A stretch of 51,912 nt of DNA from Sphingomonadales bacterium (GTDB taxonomy: Bacteria > Pseudomonadota > Alphaproteobacteria > Sphingomonadales > Sphingomonadaceae): NCBI GenBank assembly GCA_012032285.1, contig JAAURJ010000018.1:1-51912 (forward strand), in the 5' to 3' direction. The translations under genes and the position numbers were made by a program. Below the pieces are notes generated by a model. The model worked only from the letters and a program-made list of their open reading frames with translations. It was not told where the DNA came from and made no database searches. Positions 37,402 to 45,094 of this stretch are shown here, piece after piece; within the stretch, counting starts at the first letter, position 1, and each line of letters starts with the position of its first letter.

Positions 37402-37411
37402 AACCGCCTCC

Positions 37412-37518
37412 TTAATTACGGCTGAGCGCTTGGCGCACCATACGGGCCACCTGACGCGAGGAACGCTGCAGGCTTTCGGGGGCACTGCCCCGGCCATTGT
37501 CGGAAATATGGATGCTAA
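37412..37518 (-). pseudogene. C-terminal remnant of the GTA tail tape-measure gene (g11)
   Basis: Read backward from the TAA at 37412-37414, this frame gives SIHISDNGRGSAPESLQRSS then RQVARMVRQALSRN. APESLQRSSRQVARxVRxAL is how GTA tape-measure proteins end. About 34 codons survive; the frame meets a stop inside the transposon's terminal repeat. The rest of the gene and all head genes (g1-g10) are absent from the window. The stop lies 10 bases before the g12 ATG, so the operon order is otherwise normal. Confidence 0.8.
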
Positions 37519-37542
37519 GGCATTATTATACTTGACATACCC
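37519..37542 (+). repeat. Left terminal inverted repeat of the transposon
   Basis: The repeat starts GGCATTATTATACTTGACAT and ends with ACCC. Compared with the right end, three positions differ, all transitions (A/G, C/T, A/G). The repeat cuts the g11 reading frame. Confidence 0.85.
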
Positions 37543-37585
37543 ACGCTTTTCTCCTAGTTTGAAACCAGAACGGAGAATAGAAGTC

Positions 37586-38503
37586 ATGGCATCGGCCCTT
37601 TCAGCACCCCACTTTCACAGCGAAGAAGCCGCTTTTGCATATGTTGAGGCTCGCGTTTGGGCAGAAGGTCCGGTTTGTCCTCACTGTGGCGGCTTTGACC
37701 GTATTGGTAAAATGGGTGGCAAATCCACCCGCGTCGGCCTCTATAAGTGCTACCAATGCCGCAAGCCATTTACCGTGCGAATTGGCACCATTTTCGAGAG
37801 CAGCCATGTGCCGTTGAACATCTGGCTTCAAGCGATGTATCTAATCGCCGGTAGCAAGAAGGGCATTTCCAGCAACCAACTTCACCGGACCCTTGGCGTT
37901 ACCCTAAAAACCGCATGGTTTATGTCGCACCGTATTCGCGAAGCGATGCGTGACGATAACATGGATATGTTCGGCGGTGAAGGCGGTGAGGTCCAAGCGG
38001 ATGAAACCTACATCGGCAACATCGCCGAAAAGGCTCCCAAGGCGCGCGGCTTTGCTCACAAGATGCGCGTTGTCAGCCTGCTCGACAAGCGCACTGGCAA
38101 AACCCGTTCTTTCTATGCGCCTAGCAAGAGCCTTCCGACCGTATCGCAGATCGTGCGCGACAATGTGGATCAGGAAAGCCACCTTGTTACCGATGAAGCC
38201 CGTTACTACTGGCGCGTTGGCAAGGAGTTCGCGGGCCACACCAAAGTGTTTCATGGCACTGGCAACTATTTCAAAGACGGTCGCACCACCAACGATATTG
38301 AGGGCTTTTTCAGCATTTTTAAGCGTGGTATGCGCGGCGTCTATCAGTTCTGTAACGAACGCCACTTACATCGCTATCTTGCCGAATTTGACTTCCGCTA
38401 CAGCAACCGCGTAGCATTGGGCTATAATGACGCAGATCGCGCTGACACCATGTTGAAGGGCATCGTCGGCAAGCGTCTCACTTATCAAAGGGCTAGTGCG
38501 TAG
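37586..38503 (+). CDS. IS1595-family transposase
   Basis: 305 residues from ATG 37586 (MASALSAPHFHSEEAAFAYV); the longer frame from 37430 starts outside the element. An N-terminal zinc ribbon (C31, C34, C55, C58: CPHCGG ... KCYQC) is followed by the DDE-type catalytic core: QADETYIG with Asp139, VTDEARYY with Asp203, and the TNDIEGFFSIFKRGMRG block holding the third acidic or Asn residue. Size and motif layout fit the ISNwi1-like branch. The ORF is intact, so the element may be active. Confidence 0.9.
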   Translation: MASALSAPHFHSEEAAFAYVEARVWAEGPVCPHCGGFDRIGKMGGKSTRVGLYKCYQCRKPFTVRIGTIFESSHVPLNIWLQAMYLIAGSKKGISSNQLHRTLGVTLKTAWFMSHRIREAMRDDNMDMFGGEGGEVQADETYIGNIAEKAPKARGFAHKMRVVSLLDKRTGKTRSFYAPSKSLPTVSQIVRDNVDQESHLVTDEARYYWRVGKEFAGHTKVFHGTGNYFKDGRTTNDIEGFFSIFKRGMRGVYQFCNERHLHRYLAEFDFRYSNRVALGYNDADRADTMLKGIVGKRLTYQRASA

Positions 38504-38658
38504 TGCCAAAAAAGAAAAATCAGGAAAGCCAAGCGGAGCAAAGCGAGCGGTTCAAAAAAGCCATCCGCGACCTCGTGGACGCTGGCGAACTAAACCCCAC
38601 CGAAGCCGATAAGGCGTTTGACAGGTTAATGGGGCAAGTTAAAACGAAGTCCGCTTAG
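38503..38658 (+). CDS. 51-residue charged ORF downstream of the transposase
   Basis: GTG 38503 overlaps the transposase stop (TAGTG) and encodes VPKKKNQESQAEQSERFKKA then IRDLVDAGELNPTEADKAFD and a short tail ending KTKSA. It is very rich in Lys, Glu and Gln and is probably a small helical protein. The coupling suggests it is made together with the transposase, perhaps as an accessory or regulatory factor. Its stop TAG (38656-38658) overlaps the methylase stop on the other strand. The family is not recognised. Confidence 0.6.
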   Translation: MPKKKNQESQAEQSERFKKAIRDLVDAGELNPTEADKAFDRLMGQVKTKSA

Positions 38659-39539
38659 GCAGCTTTGCGATATTGGGGCCGATTGACCTGTCGCGCCTTC
38701 ACGGTATCTGGCATTGTTAGACCCTTCGAAGCAATTAGTAGCTCGGTCCCTACGCGCTTCTCTTGAAGAGAGTAGTTGATGTCGAAGCAGTATTGGCGGC
38801 GAGCCTTGTAGAGTGCACGGATTTCCGGCGTATCGTCATATGTAACGATCCATGGGCGATCCAAACCGATAATGCGTTCCGCTAGTTCGCCATGATCTTG
38901 AGGCCGATAGAAGCTCATATAGAGCGATGAGCCTTTGTTGAAATATGGAGGATCGACAAACAACAATGATTCTGTTGGGATTTCGCGCTCGCATTGGTTT
39001 AGGAAGTCAATCGCATCCAAATTTGTGAGATGGATGCGGTCTTCATATTTCTTGATGCGTTTGATGCGCTGCGCCAGCCTACCCGCGTTGTAGCGGCAAT
39101 CAATCTTGTAGTTTCCGGTCTGATCAAGCCCGCCAATGACACCGCCCCCCTTGATGATCCCAGATCGATTTGTGCGGTTAAGAAAGAACGCACAAAACCC
39201 TAAAGCCAGCACATCGTCTGTTTTACCGCTCCGCATAAATTCGCGCTGCTTAAGCCACTCGTCGATTGTCACTGGCGTATTCAGAACTCGCTCAACCAAA
39301 GCGTCGGTTTCGTTTAGAACGCAATGCCAGAAAGCCCAAATCGCGGGATCAATGTCATTGATATGGATGTCCGCTACATAGCCGCCATATAGCAGCTCCA
39401 ATGCCAATCCACAGCCGCCAGCGTAAGGCTCAAGATAATGGCCGCGCTCGAGCTGGTTTGCCCGCAGGATGGATGCGGTCAAACTCAACATACATGATTT
39501 ACCGCCTGGATAGCGAAAGGGTGAAGCCGTGGACGCCAT
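38655..39539 (-). CDS. DNA adenine methylase (D12/Dam class), transposon cargo
   Basis: 294 residues from ATG 39539, which has AGGA 6 bases upstream; an in-frame ATG at 39578 is possible. The motifs are in alpha-group order: PFRYPGGKS (residues 7-15), EPYAGGCGLALEL (38-50) for SAM binding, and the catalytic FVDPPYF (194-200). The NRTNRSGIIKGGG segment is also typical of Dam-like enzymes. No restriction endonuclease of a known type is beside it. It may methylate the element's own ends or protect DNA against the neighbouring nuclease-fold protein. Confidence 0.88.
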   Translation of the reverse strand: MASTASPFRYPGGKSCMLSLTASILRANQLERGHYLEPYAGGCGLALELLYGGYVADIHINDIDPAIWAFWHCVLNETDALVERVLNTPVTIDEWLKQREFMRSGKTDDVLALGFCAFFLNRTNRSGIIKGGGVIGGLDQTGNYKIDCRYNAGRLAQRIKRIKKYEDRIHLTNLDAIDFLNQCEREIPTESLLFVDPPYFNKGSSLYMSFYRPQDHGELAERIIGLDRPWIVTYDDTPEIRALYKARRQYCFDINYSLQEKRVGTELLIASKGLTMPDTVKARQVNRPQYRKAA

Positions 39540-39607
39540 AGGATTTCCTGCTAAAATGGTGCGCTTTAGCGGAATCATAACAAAAAATGGTTGTCACGGC
39601 CAGCGTT

Positions 39608-40897
39608 TTATGGAGCCTTATTTGAAGCGTCATCCACGCATTTTAGAACTACGTCTTTCAGCGCCGTCATATCGTTGTTTAGCTGGTCACCCGCAAAGGC
39701 TGCCAGCACGGCATGATGCTTGGTAGTGTTGCCGAATTGAGAAATCCGCTTCAACGCCTCTGACAGAGCAGTAGTCTTGCCTACAATGCCCATATTAGAA
39801 AGTTTGCTAGGGGCTAAGTATCCGTGAAAATCCGTTCCATCTTTGCGCCCCTGACAACCCGTTAGCGTTTCAAAAAACGACCACATACCAACAGCGATCA
39901 AAGGCGAATGATGTTCAAGCTCAATATCGCAAATCGAGTGATACAGGCTTTCCAGCTTCTTGTTTCCATAACCCTTCAATGCTTGGAAAATCTCTTCCTC
40001 ATATTGGACATGCTTCGCCTTTTCAGGCTTCTTCGGCTTCTTCTTCCGGGTCGCCTTGGTCTTGCCCGCGCTTGCGCCCTCGTTCAGCGGCTCTGAGTCA
40101 ATCCTATTGCCAGTCAATCCGCGAATGTTGTTAAGCGGGCGGGCGTATTTTACGATGTCCTCCTTGTTCATGCGCGAGTTTACATCTTCCTTGCCAACCA
40201 AATCCCGTACAAAACGCTTTAGGATAGTATCGAAATCCTCTTTTGGTCGTGTCCGCGACGGCTGCTCTGGATTATCTTGATCAAATCCTAAGGACTCTCG
40301 GAAAGTCTGGTTGCTCAAAAACCGCTGAACTGTCGTGAGTTTTCCTTCGCGTTGTTCAGGTGTAATCATACCCACTTGCTCAGCATAGTCGAGCAATGCC
40401 TGTGAGGCTTTGTTCTTATTTCCACCGTCAAAGCGAGCCTTTTGCTCTGCGTTCCATTGACGGCGACCAATGCCGCCCTGAGCGCCGTTGTGAATGCGAT
40501 CCAGCCATATTCGTATAGTTTCAATATCTTCAAATTTTACGGCCGTGACGGTTTTTACAGGTGTCCAGCCTTCGGCCAGCTTGGCAAATTGCTTGCGATA
40601 TTTGGGAGGCGCTAACTCAGGATCACTTAACAGCTTTAGAGCGCAAATGCGCCGATTTCCCTCGGCGACGAAGAATGTCCCGCCTGTCTTTTTCTTGTCA
40701 GCCGGTATTACGCCACACAATTCTATAGGATTCAGGCCGAACTTTACGACATCCCGCGCCAGTGAGTAAACATCCTCTTTCTCGCAAAGATAGGTAATGG
40801 CCTCTGCTTCACTATCGAACGGCTCGTGCCGTGGATTACTGTGCAGAAGGAAAATCCGGCTTAGAAGAATGCTGTCAGGTGTTCCGAAATTTGACAT
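39608..40897 (-). CDS. ParB/Srx-fold N-terminal domain protein, transposon cargo
   Basis: A 429-residue protein. Residues 10-100 are a ParB-like domain: LLHSNPRHEPFDSEAEAI and the signature FFVAEGNRRICALKLL (79-83 EGNRR), a fold that binds CTP in ParB and is a nuclease in relatives. A strongly basic linker follows (GKTKATRKKKPKKPEKAK). The C-terminal ~140 residues are helical and contain QFGNTTKHHAVL, which recalls the RNxxxH-like site of HEPN-type RNases, though weakly. It is transcribed towards the methylase with a 68-base gap. The function is unknown. Confidence 0.65.
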   Translation of the reverse strand: MSNFGTPDSILLSRIFLLHSNPRHEPFDSEAEAITYLCEKEDVYSLARDVVKFGLNPIELCGVIPADKKKTGGTFFVAEGNRRICALKLLSDPELAPPKYRKQFAKLAEGWTPVKTVTAVKFEDIETIRIWLDRIHNGAQGGIGRRQWNAEQKARFDGGNKNKASQALLDYAEQVGMITPEQREGKLTTVQRFLSNQTFRESLGFDQDNPEQPSRTRPKEDFDTILKRFVRDLVGKEDVNSRMNKEDIVKYARPLNNIRGLTGNRIDSEPLNEGASAGKTKATRKKKPKKPEKAKHVQYEEEIFQALKGYGNKKLESLYHSICDIELEHHSPLIAVGMWSFFETLTGCQGRKDGTDFHGYLAPSKLSNMGIVGKTTALSEALKRISQFGNTTKHHAVLAAFAGDQLNNDMTALKDVVLKCVDDASNKAP

Positions 40898-40954
40898 TTA
40901 TTAGCCCCGCGTGACGACTCATTCGCAACGCTCTAATAACACGAAATTGCTTTT

Positions 40955-40978
40955 GGGTATGCCAAATATAATAACGCC
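40955..40978 (-). repeat. Right terminal inverted repeat of the transposon
   Basis: On the minus strand it starts GGCGTTATTATATTTGGCAT and ends with ACCC. It lies 4 bases past the stop codon of the GST gene, so the GST gene is intact up to its last codon. Confidence 0.85.
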
Positions 40979-40982
40979 TAAA

Positions 40983-41627
40983 TTATCCCAATATCTTGGC
41001 CTCCATCGCCAATTGCCGTACAAAACTTGGCCTTGCCCATGTTGCCGACAGCCATGCGGCCAGCCTGGGATAGGCCGAAGCATCCACGCTCACGCCGCCA
41101 TGTTTGAAATTCACAAAAATACTGGCCAGCGCTATATCGGCGAGGGTCAGCGCGTCGCCGACAAGGAAATTACCGTTTTCAGGCATGGTTTTTTCGAGTT
41201 TTTCGAGTATCGGCGGTAAAGTTTCTCGCTCCGCTTTGTCCGCAGCCGCCAAATCTCCGTCCTTGCCCATGAATTTGGGTAAAACAACCCGGTTGAAAAA
41301 TATCGGCGCGGTGACAGCGGCGAGCGCGGTGTCTGCTATTTCGTCAAAGAAAATCACCCGGCCCACCGCCTGCGCCTCTTTGGGCAACAATAGTGCGCCA
41401 TGTTTGGCTTCCAGATAATGAATAATCGCGCTGCTATCGGCAAGGGTGAAGCCGTCATCTTCTATCGCCGGAATTTTGCCCATGGGCGAGGCCGCTTGAA
41501 ATTCGGGGTTTTGTCCATCCGGCCCCATGGGAAAAATCGGCACATGATCATAGGTCAGATCGCGCTCAGCGCAATAAATCATCAGCTTGCGGACAAACGG
41601 CGATAGCGGGGCACCAAAAATTTTCAT
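40983..41627 (-). CDS. Glutathione S-transferase family protein
   Basis: 214 residues from ATG 41627 (MKIFGAPLSPFVRKLMIYCA); the longer frame is unlikely because the thioredoxin-like strand starts here. The SPFVRK segment is the GSH-binding start, PMGKIPAIEDDGFTLADSSA holds the conserved cis-Pro and the Asp-Ser pair, and the C-terminal domain is helical (FLVGDALTLADIALAS). It is cytosolic, possibly for detoxification. The transposon end lies 4 bases after its stop codon. Confidence 0.87.
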   Translation of the reverse strand: MKIFGAPLSPFVRKLMIYCAERDLTYDHVPIFPMGPDGQNPEFQAASPMGKIPAIEDDGFTLADSSAIIHYLEAKHGALLLPKEAQAVGRVIFFDEIADTALAAVTAPIFFNRVVLPKFMGKDGDLAAADKAERETLPPILEKLEKTMPENGNFLVGDALTLADIALASIFVNFKHGGVSVDASAYPRLAAWLSATWARPSFVRQLAMEAKILG

Positions 41628-41781
41628 GGGGGTCGTTCCTTTCTTGAAATAGCATGATCTTGAAATAGCAAAGTCCAGAAATAATGAGGGGTATGATGCC
41701 ATATGAGTTTTCAAATGCAACCATTTATGCCGCGCTGATAATTCCATCGACAACAGCAAGGGGCGTGGGTAAAGGCTCGAT

Positions 41782-42363
41782 ATGCTCAAACGCCTTTATG
41801 AATGGACATTGGAAAAAGCCGCGCATCGCCATGCCGAACGCTGGCTATTCGGTATCAGCTTCATGGAAAGCAGCTTCTTTCCGATCCCGCCTGATGTGGT
41901 GCTCGCCCCCATGTGCCTTGCAAAGCCGGAAAGGGCATGGCGCTATGCGTTGATTTGCACCATCGCATCGGTTTTGGGCGCTTTGCTGGGTTATGCCATC
42001 GGATTTTTCCTGTTTGAAACAATCGGTCAGGCCATTCTGAATTTTTACGGGCTGGCCGATAAATTTGACAGCTTCGCGGCGAGTTTTAATGAACAGGGCT
42101 GGCTGATTGTGCTGCTTGCAGGGTTCACTCCTCTGCCCTTCAAAGTCATCACCATTGCCGCCGGGTCAACCGCAATGCCGCTTTACATCATGATTGCAGC
42201 GGCGATCGTGTCCCGGTCCGCGCGCTTCTTCCTTGTCGCCGGCCTATTGCGCTTTTTTGGACCGCCGATGAAGGCATGGATTGACAAAAATTTCGCGCTG
42301 GCTTCGGCGCTGGCCGGGATATTATTTGTCGGCGGTTTTGTCGCTATAAAATGGCTGTTATGA
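41782..42363 (+). CDS. YqaA/SNARE-associated (DedA-like) membrane protein
   Basis: A 193-residue inner-membrane protein with four to five hydrophobic helices. The motif FMESSFFPIPPDVVLAPM near residue 30 and AGFTPLPFKVITIAAGS in the middle are the two conserved re-entrant regions of the YqaA/DedA superfamily, with the functional Glu and Pro residues in place. Such proteins affect lipid transport and membrane homeostasis. The gene precedes xth by 18 bases on the same strand. Confidence 0.87.
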   Translation: MLKRLYEWTLEKAAHRHAERWLFGISFMESSFFPIPPDVVLAPMCLAKPERAWRYALICTIASVLGALLGYAIGFFLFETIGQAILNFYGLADKFDSFAASFNEQGWLIVLLAGFTPLPFKVITIAAGSTAMPLYIMIAAAIVSRSARFFLVAGLLRFFGPPMKAWIDKNFALASALAGILFVGGFVAIKWLL

Positions 42364-42381
42364 TCCGGCCGCAGGGAGGCC

Positions 42382-43158
42382 ATGATGCGCATTGCGAGTT
42401 TTAATATCAACGGCATAAAGGCACGGTTGCCGCGGTTGATCGAATGGCTAGAAGAAACCCAGCCCGATGTCGCCTGCTTGCAAGAAATTAAGACGCAGGA
42501 TGACGGCTTTCCGGCCGCCGAATTTGAAAAAATCGGCTATGGTGCGATCTGGCATGGGCAGAAAAGCTTTAACGGCGTAGCAATTTTGGCCAAGGGAACA
42601 GAGCCTGCCGAAACGCAGCGCCGCTTGCCCGGTGATGCGGAGGATGAACAGGCCCGATATTTGGAGGCGGACGTTGCAGGCGTGCGTATCGCCACCATAT
42701 ATTTGCCCAATGGCAATCCGCAACCGGGGCCGAAATTTGATTATAAGCTTGGTTGGATGCGGCGTCTGCGCACTCATGCGGCGCGGCTGTGGGATTTGGA
42801 AATGCCGGTGGTGCTGGCCGGCGATTATAATGTCATCCCGCGCCCTTGCGACATTTGGTCAAAGGATGCGATGATGGATGATGCGCTGCGCCAGACGGAA
42901 AGCATCGCCGCCTATCGCCGCATTTTGGGTGATGGTTGGACAGATGCGCTTGCCGCCCATTATCCGGCGGGAGGCATTTGGACCTATTGGGATTTTCAGG
43001 CCGGCGCATGGCAGCAGGACCGCGGCTTTCGCATCGACCATTTGCTGCTCAGCCCGCAGGCCGCCGACCGGTTAATCGCAAGCGGTGTTGACAAGGATTA
43101 TCGCGGAAGGGAAAAACCCAGCGACCATGCGCCCACCTGGATTGAAATAAGCGATTAG
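42382..43158 (+). CDS. xth: Exodeoxyribonuclease III
   Basis: A 258-residue base-excision-repair nuclease (AP endonuclease and 3'-exonuclease). MRIASFNINGIKARL, the metal-binding Glu in ACLQEIKTQD, LAGDYNVIPRPCDIW and the catalytic Asp-His in PSDHAPTWIEI are all present and in order. The start is preceded by AGGGAGG. It probably shares a transcript with the YqaA gene; a REP cluster follows the stop. Confidence 0.94.
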   Translation: MMRIASFNINGIKARLPRLIEWLEETQPDVACLQEIKTQDDGFPAAEFEKIGYGAIWHGQKSFNGVAILAKGTEPAETQRRLPGDAEDEQARYLEADVAGVRIATIYLPNGNPQPGPKFDYKLGWMRRLRTHAARLWDLEMPVVLAGDYNVIPRPCDIWSKDAMMDDALRQTESIAAYRRILGDGWTDALAAHYPAGGIWTYWDFQAGAWQQDRGFRIDHLLLSPQAADRLIASGVDKDYRGREKPSDHAPTWIEISD

Positions 43159-43174
43159 GACCAGTGCGCCAGCC

Positions 43175-43336
43175 CGGCTTCGACAAGCTCAGCCTGAGCG
43201 CAGGGGGATGGAGGCTCACCCTGAGCGCAGATTGGATCGGAAGTTTCCTCCGCGCTCACCCTGAGCCCGTCGAAGGGCAGGAGGTTGCAGCTATGTTGGA
43301 TGAACACCGCGCTCACCCTGAGCCTGCCCGAAGGGT
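43175..43336. repeat. REP-like palindrome cluster, four units
   Basis: GGCTTCGACAAGCTCAGCCT at about 43176 is followed by inverted-orientation units at about 43214 (CTCACCCTGAGCGCAG), 43251 (CGCTCACCCTGAGCCCGTCG) and 43309 (CGCGCTCACCCTGAGCCTGC). The same core as at 8016-8135. The cluster occupies the whole convergent gap between xth and the DUF3426 gene, where it could act as a transcript end or stabiliser. Confidence 0.82.
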
Positions 43337-43350
43337 TGGGTAGCGCGCAG

Positions 43351-44217
43351 TTAATCCGCGCTGTCCAGCACCCATTTTACACTAATCTCGTTCGCTGAAC
43401 GCGGCACGTCAAGCTTCGCCTCGCTAAAATCGACAATACCGCCGGGGGCGATGATGCGGGCTTTGGGTTTGATCTTCCAATTATACACCGCCCGGCCGCT
43501 TGCGTCTTTTAACGTGACAAGCATATCGGGAATGGCTTGCTCACTGCCGCCGGGATTGACGATGCTGCCACTGGCGATGAAGAAAGCAGTGCCGTCGGTG
43601 CGATATTGCAATTGCAAATTGGGGGTCAGCTCAATCTTCAGGTCCGGCTCGTTAAAGCTGGCGGTAAAGCCGCCTCCCGGGATTCCAAAATAGGATGCGG
43701 CTGCGCCTATCGCTGCGATGGTAATGGCAAAGGCAATGGCCGCAATCGTCCAAAGCTTTGCCGGATTGCGGCGCGGTTTGAACGGTGGTTCATGCGCGAA
43801 CTGGCTGGTTTGCTGCGGAGGTTGGGCAATTTCGGGAGCGGGCGGGATTGCCGCATCGGCTTCGCTCCCCTTGGGCCGGGGGGGATCGTCAAAGGCGGCG
43901 AAGCCGGTTTGCACTGGCTCTTGCACCGGCTCTTGTATTGGGGCCTGTTCCTGCATTGCCGTTACCGGTGCGGGAGCAGGAGGAGCAGGGGGCTCAGAGG
44001 GAGCAGGCGGGGACGGCGGCGTTCCATTATCGGGCCGATCCTCTGGCGCGGTTTTCGGCGCTGCGACCTGCGGGGCGGGCGGCGCAGCTTCAACCGGGAT
44101 GCCGTCCTGAAACCAGCTATGCCTGCAATTGGCGCAGCGCACCGAACGGCCATCCGCGCCAATTGCGGCGTCAGGAACCACATAACGTGTCGAACAGGAC
44201 GGACAGACCAGTAACAT
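43351..44217 (-). CDS. Zinc-ribbon membrane protein with DUF3426-like domain
   Basis: A 288-residue protein. The N-terminal zinc ribbon (C5, C8, C28, C31: LVCPSCSTRY ... RCANCRHSWF) is the MJ0042 type. A long Pro/Ala-rich linker with repeated QEPVQEPVQ follows, then one membrane helix (IAAIAFAITIAAIGAAASY) and an outer beta domain (VNPGGSEQAIPDMLVTLKDA ... GRAVYNW) of DUF3426 type. It is divergent from ftsE with a 163-base gap. The role is unknown; its adjacency to ftsEX is common in this group. Confidence 0.82.
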   Translation of the reverse strand: MLLVCPSCSTRYVVPDAAIGADGRSVRCANCRHSWFQDGIPVEAAPPAPQVAAPKTAPEDRPDNGTPPSPPAPSEPPAPPAPAPVTAMQEQAPIQEPVQEPVQTGFAAFDDPPRPKGSEADAAIPPAPEIAQPPQQTSQFAHEPPFKPRRNPAKLWTIAAIAFAITIAAIGAAASYFGIPGGGFTASFNEPDLKIELTPNLQLQYRTDGTAFFIASGSIVNPGGSEQAIPDMLVTLKDASGRAVYNWKIKPKARIIAPGGIVDFSEAKLDVPRSANEISVKWVLDSAD

Positions 44218-44380
44218 GACACCCCATAAGCATCAGCACGGCGAAAGTTGCAAGCCCGCTTGGAAAATTTGCTGTGGATGGACGCTATCCTGCGGCAATG
44301 ATTTCCCGATTTGACACCGGATAAGTCATATCTAACTATTCGCTTGGCCAAAGCGGGCATATTATGCCATTTGGGGAGCA

Positions 44381-45094
44381 ATGCAGAGCGTTGTGGAATT
44401 TGATAATGTCGGACTGCGCTATGGCACCGGCGCGGAAACCTTAACGGATTTAAGCTTCACGCTTTATCCGGGAAGTTTCTATTTCCTGACAGGTGCATCG
44501 GGCGCGGGAAAGACATCCTTGCTCAAATTGCTCTATCTTGCCCACCGGCCGAGCCGGGGCGCAATCCGTATGTTCGGAAAGGATGCGGTCACCATGCCGC
44601 GCGAACGTATGCCGGGATTTAGGCGGCGCATCGGCGTTGTGTTTCAGGATTTCCGGTTGGTCCCGCATTTGTCCACCTTTGACAATATCGCTTTGCCGCT
44701 GCGTATTGCTGGGATTCAGGAGAAGGATCTGAAAGGTCCGGTTACCGAAATGCTCGCTTGGATCGGCCTCACCGAAAGGGCCGATGCGCGGCCCGCGACT
44801 TTGTCCGGCGGGGAACAGCAACGTGTCGCCATCGCCCGCGCCGTTATCGGTCGGCCGGAAATATTGGTTGCGGACGAACCGACAGGCAATGTCGATCCCG
44901 ATATGGCGAGGCGCCTGCTTCAGCTTTTTGCGGCGCTTAATAAACTGGGCACCACAGTTGTTGTCGCCACCCATGACATCCATTTGCTGAATGAGATAGA
45001 AGGGGCGCAGATGATGCGGCTCGATAAAGGGCGGCTATCAGACCCATCGGGCCTGTTGAAAAACCCGCCGCGGCCCTTGGTGCTGAAAAACTGA
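44381..45094 (+). CDS. ftsE: Cell-division ABC ATPase FtsE
   Basis: A 237-residue ATPase. Walker A GASGAGKTSLLKLLY, Q-loop VFQDFRLVPH, signature LSGGEQQRVAIARAV, Walker B ILVADEPTGNVDP and the switch His in VVATHDIHL are intact. FtsEX couples ATP hydrolysis to periplasmic cell-wall hydrolases at the division site. The stop overlaps the ftsX start by one base. Confidence 0.92.
   Translation: MQSVVEFDNVGLRYGTGAETLTDLSFTLYPGSFYFLTGASGAGKTSLLKLLYLAHRPSRGAIRMFGKDAVTMPRERMPGFRRRIGVVFQDFRLVPHLSTFDNIALPLRIAGIQEKDLKGPVTEMLAWIGLTERADARPATLSGGEQQRVAIARAVIGRPEILVADEPTGNVDPDMARRLLQLFAALNKLGTTVVVATHDIHLLNEIEGAQMMRLDKGRLSDPSGLLKNPPRPLVLKN

Larger units (their letters stand above)
37519..40978. mobile_element. 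IS1595-type transposon with methylase and ParB-like cargo
   Basis: A 3.46-kb element bounded by 24-bp terminal inverted repeats (21 of 24 identical). It contains an IS1595-family transposase, a 51-residue ORF in the plus direction, and, convergent with them, a DNA adenine methylase and a ParB-domain protein. The convergent stops overlap, so the gene packing is very tight. It is larger than a plain IS1595 element (about 1 kb), as in those members of the family that carry passenger genes. No 8-bp target duplication is seen: flanks GATGCTAA and TAAATTAT differ. Confidence 0.8.

Noticed and set aside
37510-40987. An 8-bp target-site duplication around the transposon
   Set aside because: Flanking octamers differ whether the element is taken to start at GGC or AGGC; no direct repeat is present.
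43537-44219. Plus-strand ORFs opposite the zinc-ribbon/DUF3426 gene
   Set aside because: They mirror its Pro/Ala-rich linker and lack any domain; the minus strand carries paired CxxC motifs and a membrane helix.
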